Source: CAYZXU01 sp964482535 (GTDB lineage Bacteria > Desulfobacterota > Desulfobacteria > Desulfobacterales > BuS5). Taken from it: a DNA stretch of 11,846 nucleotides. Within the stretch, counting starts at the first letter, position 1. Every line of letters begins with the position of its first letter. The position numbers and the translations under genes were made by a program. Below are positions 1-6,562 of the stretch, one piece after another. The notes beneath the pieces are model-generated. The model did not search any database, had not been told where the DNA came from, and saw only the letters and a program-made list of their open reading frames with translations. Where the stretch lies: assembly GCA_964482535.1 (NCBI GenBank), contig CAYZXU010000075.1:1-11846 (forward strand), read 5' to 3'.

Positions 1-75
1 ATACATATACTTGGGAATATGGCAATTTTTGCCCTGGCATTGGTTCAATAAGATTACGAATTAAGTGACTATAGT

Positions 76-564
76 TCAGTTTGACTTGGCAAGTTTATTA
101 TTATATTTTTTGGAAATTTTGTTAAGTTTTTCTGCTGATTGATCAGTAAACTTAGTTATGGAATTAACTATTTTTAATGCAATATCCGGGCTGTTTTTGG
201 CTATAGATTTCAACCCCTGTTGAATTTTATCAGCATTTGTGACTGATGTGATAGTATGCTTGTACATCTTTTCCATAAAGGAGAGAACATATTCATTAAT
301 ATTATTTTTGTCAGGTTCCATTTCTTTCAGCCATTCAGGGTTTAAATTTTCATCAATTTTTTTGTTTTTAACATCATTATAAAACTGAGCAATTTTGGGG
401 AGCATTATAGCTGCAACCCTGTCATGGTGTTTTGGGTCTGCATTATATTTTACGCCCCATTTATTAAGGAGATCCATTGATCTGTTCGTAATTTTAATGC
501 CAACGGCATGCTTTAATTCATCTTCGATTGTTTTTATTTGAATCTGATACTTCAAACCTGGCAT
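76..564 (-). CDS. Hypothetical protein, 162 aa, directly downstream of tRNA-Sec
   Basis: I do not recognise this protein. The open frame extends upstream to 636, but its first 24 codons would lie in the tRNA-Sec gene and its 3' flank, so I place the start at the first ATG after the tRNA (562-564). The predicted product is 162 residues, rich in Lys, Asn and Ile. It looks largely helical, and I see no signal peptide, membrane span, cysteine cluster or known catalytic motif. The segment with residues DKIQQGLKSIAKNSPDIALK near the C-terminus has amphipathic-helix character. The ribosome site is poor: only TTAGAG abutting the ATG. Only about 18 nt separate the ATG from the tRNA 3' end, so transcription would most simply come by read-through from the selC promoter. 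The gene seems more AT-rich than the housekeeping genes nearby. selC is a known integration site, so the ORF could belong to an inserted segment, but no integrase is visible. I am moderately confident it is coding because the frame is long and free of stops. Confidence 0.55.
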   Translation of the reverse strand: MPGLKYQIQIKTIEDELKHAVGIKITNRSMDLLNKWGVKYNADPKHHDRVAAIMLPKIAQFYNDVKNKKIDENLNPEWLKEMEPDKNNINEYVLSFMEKMYKHTITSVTNADKIQQGLKSIAKNSPDIALKIVNSITKFTDQSAEKLNKISKKYNNKLAKSN

Positions 565-582
565 CTCTAATTGGGTAAAAAG

Positions 583-680
583 TGGCGGAAGTGCATGGGA
601 ATCGAACCCACCCGGGACGGTTTTAGCGCCCCACACCGGATTTGAAGTCCGGGAGCCCCACCAGTGAGCTGTGCACTTCC
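583..680 (-). tRNA. selC: tRNA-Sec (UCA anticodon)
   Basis: This is the selenocysteine tRNA, which reads UGA at SECIS-marked sites. The gene reads from 680 to 587, followed by an encoded GCCA at 583-586. The ends form an 8-bp acceptor stem (GGAAGTGC with GCACTTCC), one pair longer than ordinary tRNAs. With the 5-bp T stem (GTGGG/CCCAT around TTCGATT) this gives the bacterial 8+5 arrangement. The anticodon stem CCGGA/TCCGG encloses CTTCAAA, with TCA at 643-645. A long variable arm (GGGGCG paired to CGTCCC, one G-U pair) follows. The arrangement closely resembles E. coli selC. It implies SelA, SelB and SelD elsewhere in the genome; none is in this window. Confidence 0.97.
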
Positions 681-701
681 TTGTATTAAGAAAATTATTT
701 A

Positions 702-728
702 ATTATAATATTTTAATTTTATTGTCAA
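702..728 (-). promoter_or_regulatory. Predicted sigma-70 promoter of selC
   Basis: Read on the minus strand, a perfect TTGACA (723-728) and a perfect TATAAT (702-707) are separated by 15 nt, slightly shorter than the usual 16-18. Initiation is predicted near 695, giving a leader of about 15 nt before the mature tRNA 5' end at 680. Both hexamers match consensus and the distance to the tRNA is typical. The short spacer is the only weakness. Confidence 0.7.
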
Positions 729-734
729 TTATTT

Positions 735-748
735 TGACATCAATGTCA
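735..748. promoter_or_regulatory. 14-bp palindrome in the divergent intergenic region
   Basis: TGACAT and ATGTCA form perfect inverted arms around a CA centre. The site lies between selC (minus) and the M20 peptidase gene (plus), about 6 bp upstream of the selC -35 box. Two-fold symmetry, length and position fit a binding site for a dimeric regulator (for example Crp/Fnr-like), but the protein is unknown. The sequence is AT-rich and a chance origin is possible. Confidence 0.35.
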
Positions 749-802
749 TTAACTTAAGTTTTTTTAGATTTTTGATCTTGTTCATAGACAAAGGTTCTGG
801 TT

Positions 803-810
803 TTGGAGGA
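803..810 (+). promoter_or_regulatory. Ribosome binding site fixing the M20 peptidase start
   Basis: TTGGAGGA sits 10 nt upstream of ATG 821. The open frame could begin at the TTG at 803, but that codon is part of this Shine-Dalgarno sequence, so 821 is the better start. Confidence 0.75.
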
Positions 811-820
811 TAAAATAAGG

Positions 821-1978
821 ATGATAGACAGAGAAAGGCTGGCTGAAACATTTAAATTTCTTGTTGAAATTGACAGTGTTTCAAAACAGGAAAAGGCAAT
901 CTGTGTTGAGTTAACAAAGATGTTTAAATCTCTTGGAGGAGATATTTTTATTGACGATGCAGGTGAAAAAATGGGAGGAAACTCCGGGAATCTTATTATA
1001 AAAATCAAAGGAGACATTGATGCCCCTTCGATTCTGTTCAGCGCTCATATGGATACAGTTGAGCCTGGGAGAGGGATAAAACCTGTTTTAAAAAATGGCG
1101 TTTTTACAAGTGACGGAACCACAATACTTGGCGCTGATGACAAAAGTGCTATCGCTGTCCTGCTTGAGGCATTAAGAATTATTAGGGAAAAAAATATTCA
1201 GCATGGGCCTGTTGAACTTGTGATAACGGTTTGTGAAGAGATAGGGCTGCTGGGCGCCAAGCATCTTGATTTTGACCTGTTTAAGGCAAGGTATGGATAT
1301 GCATTAGACACATCGGATACCGAAAGCATTGTAACAAGCGCTCCTGCTGCAAACACAATTAAATTAAGTATTTATGGTAAAGATGCTCACGCAGGCGCTG
1401 AACCTGAAAAGGGAATAAATGCCATTTCCATTGCAGGAAAGGCCATTGCTTCCATTGAATCAGGCAGGATAGATCATGAGACAACATGTAATATAGGTTT
1501 AATCAAAGGCGGAAAAGCCACAAATATAGTTCCTGATTTTGTAACTGTAAACTGTGAAGCAAGGAGTCATAATAAGAAAAAATTAGACAATGTTACAAAT
1601 GGAATAATATCAGCCTTTAAAAATGCCGTTGATGAATATAAAACGAGTCCTGATCAGGAGCTTCCGAGACTCAGGACGCTTAAGGAAAAAGATTTTCCTT
1701 TAACCAGCATTCCTGACAATCATTATATTATACGTCTTGCGCGCAGGGCTTCTGAAAATCTTGGCAGAAATATCAAATCAATACAGATTGGCGGAGCATC
1801 TGATGCAAATATTTTTTTTCAAAGAGGTATAGTTACAGGAGTACTCGGTACCGGTATGCGGAAGGTTCATACACTGAGAGAATCAATTAGTATAGATGAT
1901 ATGGTTAAAACAACTGAACTTGTAATTGAAATAATTAAAATGCATTCAGCAAATACTGTTGCAGGGAGAGATATATGA
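821..1978 (+). CDS. M20 family metallopeptidase, PepT-like
   Basis: A zinc-dependent exopeptidase of the M20/M25/M40 family, 385 residues, closest in layout to the PepT-like (tripeptidase T-like) group; probably cytoplasmic. The two-metal site is complete: H76 and D78 in AHMDTV, the bridging Asp in GADDKSA (106/107), the catalytic Glu pair E139-E140 in CEEIG, D163 in LDTSD, and H350 in KVHT. The dimerisation (lid) domain inserts at about residues 180-290, beginning near GKDAHAGAEPEKG, a motif typical of the family. No signal peptide is seen. The start is ATG 821, preceded by GGAGGA. It is the first gene of the long plus-strand run, and its stop overlaps the larC start as ATGA, implying translational coupling. 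The family is clear; the substrate (a di- or tripeptide, or another N-acyl amino acid) cannot be read from sequence. Confidence 0.9.
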   Translation: MIDRERLAETFKFLVEIDSVSKQEKAICVELTKMFKSLGGDIFIDDAGEKMGGNSGNLIIKIKGDIDAPSILFSAHMDTVEPGRGIKPVLKNGVFTSDGTTILGADDKSAIAVLLEALRIIREKNIQHGPVELVITVCEEIGLLGAKHLDFDLFKARYGYALDTSDTESIVTSAPAANTIKLSIYGKDAHAGAEPEKGINAISIAGKAIASIESGRIDHETTCNIGLIKGGKATNIVPDFVTVNCEARSHNKKKLDNVTNGIISAFKNAVDEYKTSPDQELPRLRTLKEKDFPLTSIPDNHYIIRLARRASENLGRNIKSIQIGGASDANIFFQRGIVTGVLGTGMRKVHTLRESISIDDMVKTTELVIEIIKMHSANTVAGRDI

Positions 1979-3144
1979 TAGCATATTTTGACTGTTTTTC
2001 CGGGATTAGCGGAGATATGACCTTGGGAGCTTTTGTTGATCTTGGTGTTCCATTGGACTGGCTTGAGAAACAGCTTGCAGGTATTCCATTGACCGGCTTT
2101 GACCTGTCTGTGGAATCTGTTTCACGCAGCGGAATAGGCGCTAAAAATATTTTTGTTAATATAAAAGATCATGCGCATCCAAGGAATTACTCTGCAATTA
2201 AATCCCTTATAAGCGGCAGCCCTTTTTCCGAAAAAGTAAAAGGACTAAGCCTTAAAATATTTGAAAAAATTGCAGTGGCGGAATCAGGGATACACGGGTG
2301 TCCCAAGGAGAAAGTACATTTTCATGAAGTTGGTGGAGTTGATGCCATAGTTGATATTGTGGGCACCGCTCTATGCATGGAGTATCTTGATATAAAAAAA
2401 GTGGTTGCGTCCAAAATCCCCTTAGGTTCAGGTTTTGTTGAATGCTGCCATGGAAGACTCCCTGTGCCTGCGCCTGCAACTGTTGAAATTTTAAAAGATG
2501 TTCCGGTTTACGGCACACAGATTCAATGTGAGATAGTTACGCCCACAGGGGCTGCAATTATAACTTCCCTGGCAGATTCTTTTGGACCGATGCCTGATAT
2601 GCTTATAAATAAAACAGGATATGGATCAGGCAAACGCAAGCTTGAGCCTGTGCCGAATCTGTTGCGCATTGTTTTAGGAAAGGTTCATGATAAAAATGAA
2701 TATGAAAAAGACAGGGTTGTTATTGTTGAAACCAGTATAGATGACATGAATCCTGAACTGTTTGGTTTTGTTATGGAGCGGCTCTTTGAAGACGGAGCGC
2801 TTGATGTTTGTCTGATTCCGGTTTTTATGAAAAAAAACAGACCCGGCACACTTCTTCAGGTTCTTTGCACCCTGGAAACAAAAGAGGTTGTAATAAAGCG
2901 TATTCTTACTGAAACCACCTCTCTTGGCGTGAGGTATTATGATGCAGATAGATCAAAATTTGCCCGGAGTTTTACTATTATTAAAACCTCATATGGTGAT
3001 GTAAAGGTAAAATTAATAAAGGAGCCTGACGGAAGCGTCAGGAGAGTGCCGGAATATGAAGCATGTAAAAAAATAGCTGTTGAAAAGAAAATACCTTTAA
3101 GAGTTGTATATGAAAACATAATAAAAGAGTCGACTGCAAGCTGA
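1975..3144 (+). CDS. larC: Nickel-pincer cofactor nickel insertase LarC
   Basis: LarC (formerly DUF111) inserts nickel into the pyridinium bis-thiocarboxylate precursor, in a CTP-dependent reaction, to complete the nickel-pincer nucleotide cofactor of LarA-type lactate racemases and related enzymes. The 389-residue frame starts with the family hallmark YFDCFSGISGDMTLGAF. It also has the His-rich HFHEVGGVDAIVDIVG (115-130), the PVPAPAT segment (164-169) and the C-terminal half with SIDDMNPELFG (254-264) and KKNRPGTLLQVL (286-297). In Lactiplantibacillus plantarum the gene is split into larC1 and larC2 joined by programmed frameshifting; here it is one uninterrupted frame. The ATG overlaps the stop of the peptidase gene by 4 nt. 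larB, larE and larA are not in the window, so the cofactor's user enzyme is unknown. Confidence 0.93.
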   Translation: MIAYFDCFSGISGDMTLGAFVDLGVPLDWLEKQLAGIPLTGFDLSVESVSRSGIGAKNIFVNIKDHAHPRNYSAIKSLISGSPFSEKVKGLSLKIFEKIAVAESGIHGCPKEKVHFHEVGGVDAIVDIVGTALCMEYLDIKKVVASKIPLGSGFVECCHGRLPVPAPATVEILKDVPVYGTQIQCEIVTPTGAAIITSLADSFGPMPDMLINKTGYGSGKRKLEPVPNLLRIVLGKVHDKNEYEKDRVVIVETSIDDMNPELFGFVMERLFEDGALDVCLIPVFMKKNRPGTLLQVLCTLETKEVVIKRILTETTSLGVRYYDADRSKFARSFTIIKTSYGDVKVKLIKEPDGSVRRVPEYEACKKIAVEKKIPLRVVYENIIKESTAS

Positions 3145-3160
3145 GATTTCAAACAATTTC

Positions 3161-3187
3161 TTGACAAAAAAAGGGCTGGATTATAAA
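3161..3187 (+). promoter_or_regulatory. Candidate internal promoter before pgpA
   Basis: TTGACA (3161-3166) and TATAAA (3182-3187) are 15 nt apart in the 53-nt larC-pgpA gap. The predicted start of transcription, about 3194, is only a few bases before the pgpA ATG (3198), so a transcript from here would be almost leaderless. The hexamers are good; the spacer is short. Confidence 0.4.
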
Positions 3188-3197
3188 AAACCGTGCC

Positions 3198-3665
3198 ATG
3201 AAGTTCATAGAAAAATCGGTATATTTTTTTGCTACCGGTTGTTATACAGGGCGTATTCCTTTTGCCCCGGGAACATTCGGAACACTTTTCGGGCTTATTC
3301 CATGCTTCTTTTTTTCTAAAATTATTTTGCCGGCGGCAATTCTTTTATCTGTTATCTTTATTTTTATTTCGATTTTTATTGCCGGTTCTGCTGAAAAAAT
3401 ATTAAAACAAAAAGATCCAGGCTGCATTGTGATTGATGAAGTAGCAGGAATCATAGTGACTTTTTTAGGCATCCAATTTAATTTTTTATCTGTTGTTGCG
3501 GGTTTTGTTATTTTCAGGATTTTAGATATATGGAAACCTTTTCCCATTGGATCTGTGGAAAAAAAACTTTCAGGGGGCACGGGTATTGTTCTCGATGATG
3601 TTGTGGCAGGTATTATTGGAAATTTTTGTTTAAGAATTTTTTTGATTTATTCAGGTAAATTGTGA
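3198..3665 (+). CDS. pgpA: Phosphatidylglycerophosphatase A
   Basis: PgpA removes the phosphate of phosphatidylglycerol phosphate to give phosphatidylglycerol at the inner membrane. The 155-residue protein has the full set of family motifs: GRIPFAPGTFGTL (18-30), IVIDEVAG (77-84), RILDIWKPFPI (107-117) and GGTGIVLDDVVAGI (126-139). The conserved acidic residues D80, E81, D133 and D134 are probable Mg2+ ligands. Hydrophobic segments at about 29-63, 85-107 and 134-151 fit an integral membrane protein. The length is normal for the family. No clear Shine-Dalgarno sequence precedes the ATG, which is unusual among the genes here and fits the possible leaderless promoter. The downstream gene, lepB, is also a membrane enzyme and follows after 22 nt. 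Confidence 0.95.
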   Translation: MKFIEKSVYFFATGCYTGRIPFAPGTFGTLFGLIPCFFFSKIILPAAILLSVIFIFISIFIAGSAEKILKQKDPGCIVIDEVAGIIVTFLGIQFNFLSVVAGFVIFRILDIWKPFPIGSVEKKLSGGTGIVLDDVVAGIIGNFCLRIFLIYSGKL

Positions 3666-3675
3666 ATAATAAAAT

Positions 3676-3683
3676 AAGGGGAG
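3676..3683 (+). promoter_or_regulatory. Ribosome binding site supporting the TTG start of lepB
   Basis: AAGGGGAG lies 4 nt before TTG 3688. No ATG or GTG occurs in frame between the stop of pgpA and the catalytic region, so this strong site settles the unusual start codon. Confidence 0.7.
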
Positions 3684-3687
3684 ACTT

Positions 3688-4332
3688 TTGAAATCAGGTA
3701 ATACATCAAAACAGAATGCTGTTGTAAAGAAAAAGAGTGCGCTTCGTGAGAATGTTGAAGCCATTATAGTGGCTATTATTCTTGCCATGTTTATACGAAC
3801 TTTTGTGGTACAGGCTTTTAAAATTCCCTCAGGTTCCATGAAAAACACCCTTCTTGTAGGTGATCATATTCTCGTCAACAAGTTTATCTATGGAGTAAAG
3901 ATCCCTTTTGTCCGCACAACAATCATACCTGTTAAAGATCCGGAGCCTGGGGATATTGTTGTTTTTAAATATCCGAGTAACCCTGATCTTGATTTTATTA
4001 AAAGAGTCGTCGGTGTTGCAGGTGATGTTATTGAAGGCAGAGACAAGACGATTTATGTGAATGAACAGCCTGTGTATGCTGATTATATTATTCATACGGA
4101 TTCCCGAACAATTCCAGAGGGATTCAGTCTCAGGGATAACTTCGGCCCGGTTACAGTTCCCAAAGACTCTATCTTTGTAATGGGTGATAACCGTGACAAC
4201 AGTCATGACAGCAGATTCTGGGGATTTGTTAATTTGCAGGCTGTGAAAGGGGAAGCCTTTATGATTTACTGGTCATGGAACAAGAAAAAATTCGGGGTAA
4301 GGTGGAGTAGAATAGGGGATATATTAAAATAA
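3688..4332 (+). CDS. lepB: Signal peptidase I (TTG start)
   Basis: Signal peptidase I cleaves signal peptides from exported preproteins on the outer face of the cytoplasmic membrane. The 214-residue protein has a short basic N-terminus (KQNAVVKKKSALR), one membrane span at about 24-42, then the catalytic domain. The catalytic dyad is visible as Ser50 in PSGSM and Lys105 in FIKRVVG, and the conserved box GDNRDNSHDSRFWG follows near residues 166-179. It has a single N-terminal anchor, unlike E. coli LepB with two. Translation probably starts at TTG 3688, behind AAGGGGAG. It sits 22 nt after pgpA and 9 nt before pyrB, so it is probably co-transcribed with both. Confidence 0.95.
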   Translation: MKSGNTSKQNAVVKKKSALRENVEAIIVAIILAMFIRTFVVQAFKIPSGSMKNTLLVGDHILVNKFIYGVKIPFVRTTIIPVKDPEPGDIVVFKYPSNPDLDFIKRVVGVAGDVIEGRDKTIYVNEQPVYADYIIHTDSRTIPEGFSLRDNFGPVTVPKDSIFVMGDNRDNSHDSRFWGFVNLQAVKGEAFMIYWSWNKKKFGVRWSRIGDILK

Positions 4333-4341
4333 AGAGGGTAC

Positions 4342-5280
4342 ATGAAGTTTAAAAGAAAAAATATTCTTGACATGGAATCACTTTCTGTTGATGAAATTTT
4401 CATGATTCTTGATACTGCAAAGCAGATGAAGGATATTTCTGCAAGACCTGTAAAAAAAGTTCCCACCTTGAGAGGGAAAACAGTGGTTCTTTTTTTTTAT
4501 GAGCCAAGCACCCGGACCCGGACATCTTTTGATATTGCCGCCAAACGTTTAAGCGCAGACAGCATTTCCCTTTCAGCAGGTTCAAGCAGTCTAATAAAGG
4601 GAGAATCCCTTATAGATACGGCAAAAAATCTTGAATCCATGAACCCTGACATTATAGTTATCCGTCATTCTTCATCAGGCGCGCCGCATATGCTGGCTAA
4701 ATTTTTAAAAGCCTCTGTTATAAATGCAGGGGACGGCATGCATGCACATCCCACCCAGTCTCTCCTTGACTTGATGACGGTAAGAGAACACAGAGGCAGG
4801 ATTGAAGGTTTACGTATTGCTATTATAGGTGATATTGCCCACAGCAGGGTTGCAAGATCAAATATTACAGGATTTATAAAAATGGGGGCGGATGTTGTTT
4901 TGGCAGGTCCGCCGACCATGATTCCTTCAGGCATTGAGACCCTTGGAGCCTCTGTTGCAGCTTCTGTTGATGAGGCTGTGGAAAAATCGGATGTAATAAT
5001 GATGCTCAGGATACAAAAAGAGCGGGAAAAGAATATTCTTTTCTCCACAGAACGTGAGTATTCAAATGTATATGGCTTAACAAAAAAAAGGCTGAAACAC
5101 TGCATGAAAGATGTGCTGATAATGCATCCAGGACCTGTTAACCGCGGCGTTGAAATATCGCCTGAAGTTGTGGACGGGCCTTGTTCGATTATTCTTGACC
5201 AGGTGACAAACGGCGTTGCAGTAAGAATGGCTCTTTTTTATCTTGTTTCAGGAGGTGTGCAGAATGATGACCCTGATTAA
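4342..5280 (+). CDS. pyrB: Aspartate carbamoyltransferase, catalytic chain
   Basis: PyrB condenses carbamoyl phosphate with aspartate, the committed step of pyrimidine synthesis in the cytoplasm. The 312-residue chain has the carbamoyl-phosphate site STRTR (56-60) in FYEPSTRTRTSFD, K86 in SSLIKGES, the HPTQ motif (136-139), the aspartate-binding loop LRIQKER (222-228) and HPGPVNRG (262-269). The length is that of an isolated catalytic chain. No pyrI regulatory gene is next to it, so the allosteric E. coli-type holoenzyme is not indicated. AGAGGG precedes the ATG closely. The end overlaps pyrC by 17 bp, and the next pathway enzyme therefore follows directly. The 9-nt gap after lepB leaves no room for a leader attenuator or PyrR site. 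Confidence 0.97.
   Translation: MKFKRKNILDMESLSVDEIFMILDTAKQMKDISARPVKKVPTLRGKTVVLFFYEPSTRTRTSFDIAAKRLSADSISLSAGSSSLIKGESLIDTAKNLESMNPDIIVIRHSSSGAPHMLAKFLKASVINAGDGMHAHPTQSLLDLMTVREHRGRIEGLRIAIIGDIAHSRVARSNITGFIKMGADVVLAGPPTMIPSGIETLGASVAASVDEAVEKSDVIMMLRIQKEREKNILFSTEREYSNVYGLTKKRLKHCMKDVLIMHPGPVNRGVEISPEVVDGPCSIILDQVTNGVAVRMALFYLVSGGVQNDDPD
5251..5256 (+). promoter_or_regulatory. Ribosome binding site for pyrC inside pyrB
   Basis: GGAGGT within the last codons of pyrB lies 7 nt before ATG 5264. It shows that the TTG at 5243, upstream of the site, is not the start and that pyrC translation is set inside the pyrB frame. Confidence 0.8.
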
Positions 5281-6553
5281 AGGCGGCATGGTAATAGACC
5301 CTGGTAATATTACAGGCATGTTCGATATTCTTGTTAAAGATAAAAAAATATATAAAGTTGTTGATCCTGGGGATAAAACAGCCTGTGGGAAATCTGAAGC
5401 ACAAATAATAGATGCTTCAGGAATGGTTGTGGTTCCGGGTTTAATAGATATGCATGTGCACCTTCGCGAACCTGGTCAGGAGTATAAAGAGACAATAAGA
5501 ACAGGATGCATGGCTGCTGCTGCCGGTGGATTTACCGCTGTTTGCCCTATGCCCAACACCGATCCTGTAAACGATAACAGGCAGATTACCGAATATATAA
5601 TAAAAAAAGCAGAAATTGAAGATGCTCCCCGCGTCTATCCTGTTGCGGCAATAAGCATGGGTCTGAAAGGAAAAGACTTTTGTGAATATGGTCAGTTAAA
5701 AGAGGCCGGGGCAATAGCCCTGTCCGATGACGGCAATCCTGTTTCAGACAGTATTTTCATGCGCCGGGCAATGGAGTATGCAAAAGGCTTTAATCTGTTG
5801 ATTATTTCACACTGCGAGGATCTTCCCCTTGCTGCACAAGGGGTTATGAATGAGGGGCATGTGGCCACACGCATGGGTCTTCAAGGGATACCCAATGCTG
5901 TTGAAACTATTATGGTAATGAGGGACATAGCCCTTTCTGAATTAACAGGCGCGCGTCTTCATATTGCGCATGTGAGTACAGCAGGGTCGGTAAATGCAGT
6001 AAGACAGGCAAAGCAAAAGGGTATTCTGGTTACTGCTGAAACAGCTCCCCATTATTTTACACTTACCCATGAAGCCGTTAAGGGGTATAATACAAATGCC
6101 AAGATGAATCCTCCTTTAAGATCTGAAGAAGACAGAGAGGCAATTCGACAGGGATTGTCTGACGGAACAATTGATGTAATCGCAACAGATCATGCCCCAC
6201 ATTCATCCATTGAAAAAGAGATTGAGTTTGATAGGGCGGCAAACGGGATTATAGGGCTTGAAACCTCACTCCCCCTTGGTTTAAAACTTGTCAAAGACGG
6301 AGTTCTTGCCATGCCTGAACTTATTGAAAAGATGTCTTTGAATCCTGCAAAAATTTTAGGTTTAAAAAGAGGAGTAAAGGCTGGAATGTCCGCTGATATT
6401 ACAATTATAGACACGAGAAAAAAGTTTACAGTGGATGTAACAAAGTTTAAATCCAGGAGTCGCAACACCCCTTTTGATGGATGGAAACTGCAGGGGAAGG
6501 CTGTGCTGACTATGGTTGAAGGAACAGTCGTATTTAATGAATTAAAATTTTAA
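5264..6553 (+). CDS. pyrC: Dihydroorotase (class I)
   Basis: PyrC cyclises carbamoyl aspartate to dihydroorotate, the step after PyrB. The 429-residue protein is an amidohydrolase-fold enzyme with the class I signature DMHVHLREPG (metal ligands H64 and H66), MPNTDP (97-101 region), LSDDG (D155/D156), H183 in SHCED, H236 in AHVST and the catalytic Asp D309 in ATDHAPH. All active-site residues are present, so this is not the inactive PyrC-like subunit found with some class A transcarbamoylases. ATG 5264 (or the adjacent ATG 5267) follows GGAGGT. The 17-bp overlap with pyrB suggests coupled, balanced synthesis; a physical PyrB-PyrC complex, as known in Aquifex, is possible but is inference. Confidence 0.96.
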   Translation: MMTLIKGGMVIDPGNITGMFDILVKDKKIYKVVDPGDKTACGKSEAQIIDASGMVVVPGLIDMHVHLREPGQEYKETIRTGCMAAAAGGFTAVCPMPNTDPVNDNRQITEYIIKKAEIEDAPRVYPVAAISMGLKGKDFCEYGQLKEAGAIALSDDGNPVSDSIFMRRAMEYAKGFNLLIISHCEDLPLAAQGVMNEGHVATRMGLQGIPNAVETIMVMRDIALSELTGARLHIAHVSTAGSVNAVRQAKQKGILVTAETAPHYFTLTHEAVKGYNTNAKMNPPLRSEEDREAIRQGLSDGTIDVIATDHAPHSSIEKEIEFDRAANGIIGLETSLPLGLKLVKDGVLAMPELIEKMSLNPAKILGLKRGVKAGMSADITIIDTRKKFTVDVTKFKSRSRNTPFDGWKLQGKAVLTMVEGTVVFNELKF

Positions 6554-6562
6554 GAGTTTTTT

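Noticed and set aside
21..33. Perfect inverted repeat GGCAA-TTT-TTGCC near the left edge
   Set aside because: A 5-bp stem with no adjoining T-run on either strand; insufficient for a terminator. Spacing does not fit a sigma-54 -24/-12 site either.
751..767. AACTTAAGTT palindrome followed by T residues
   Set aside because: The stem is all weak pairs apart from two and has no loop; not credible as a terminator.
803..820. TTG start for the M20 peptidase
   Set aside because: The TTG is part of the TTGGAGGA ribosome site, and ATG 821 is correctly spaced from it.
4665..5105. 146-codon open frame on the minus strand inside pyrB
   Set aside because: It is antisense to a fully motif-supported gene and has no recognisable product.
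5243..5263. TTG start for pyrC
   Set aside because: It lies upstream of the GGAGGT site that serves ATG 5264, and the added residues are not part of the dihydroorotase family.
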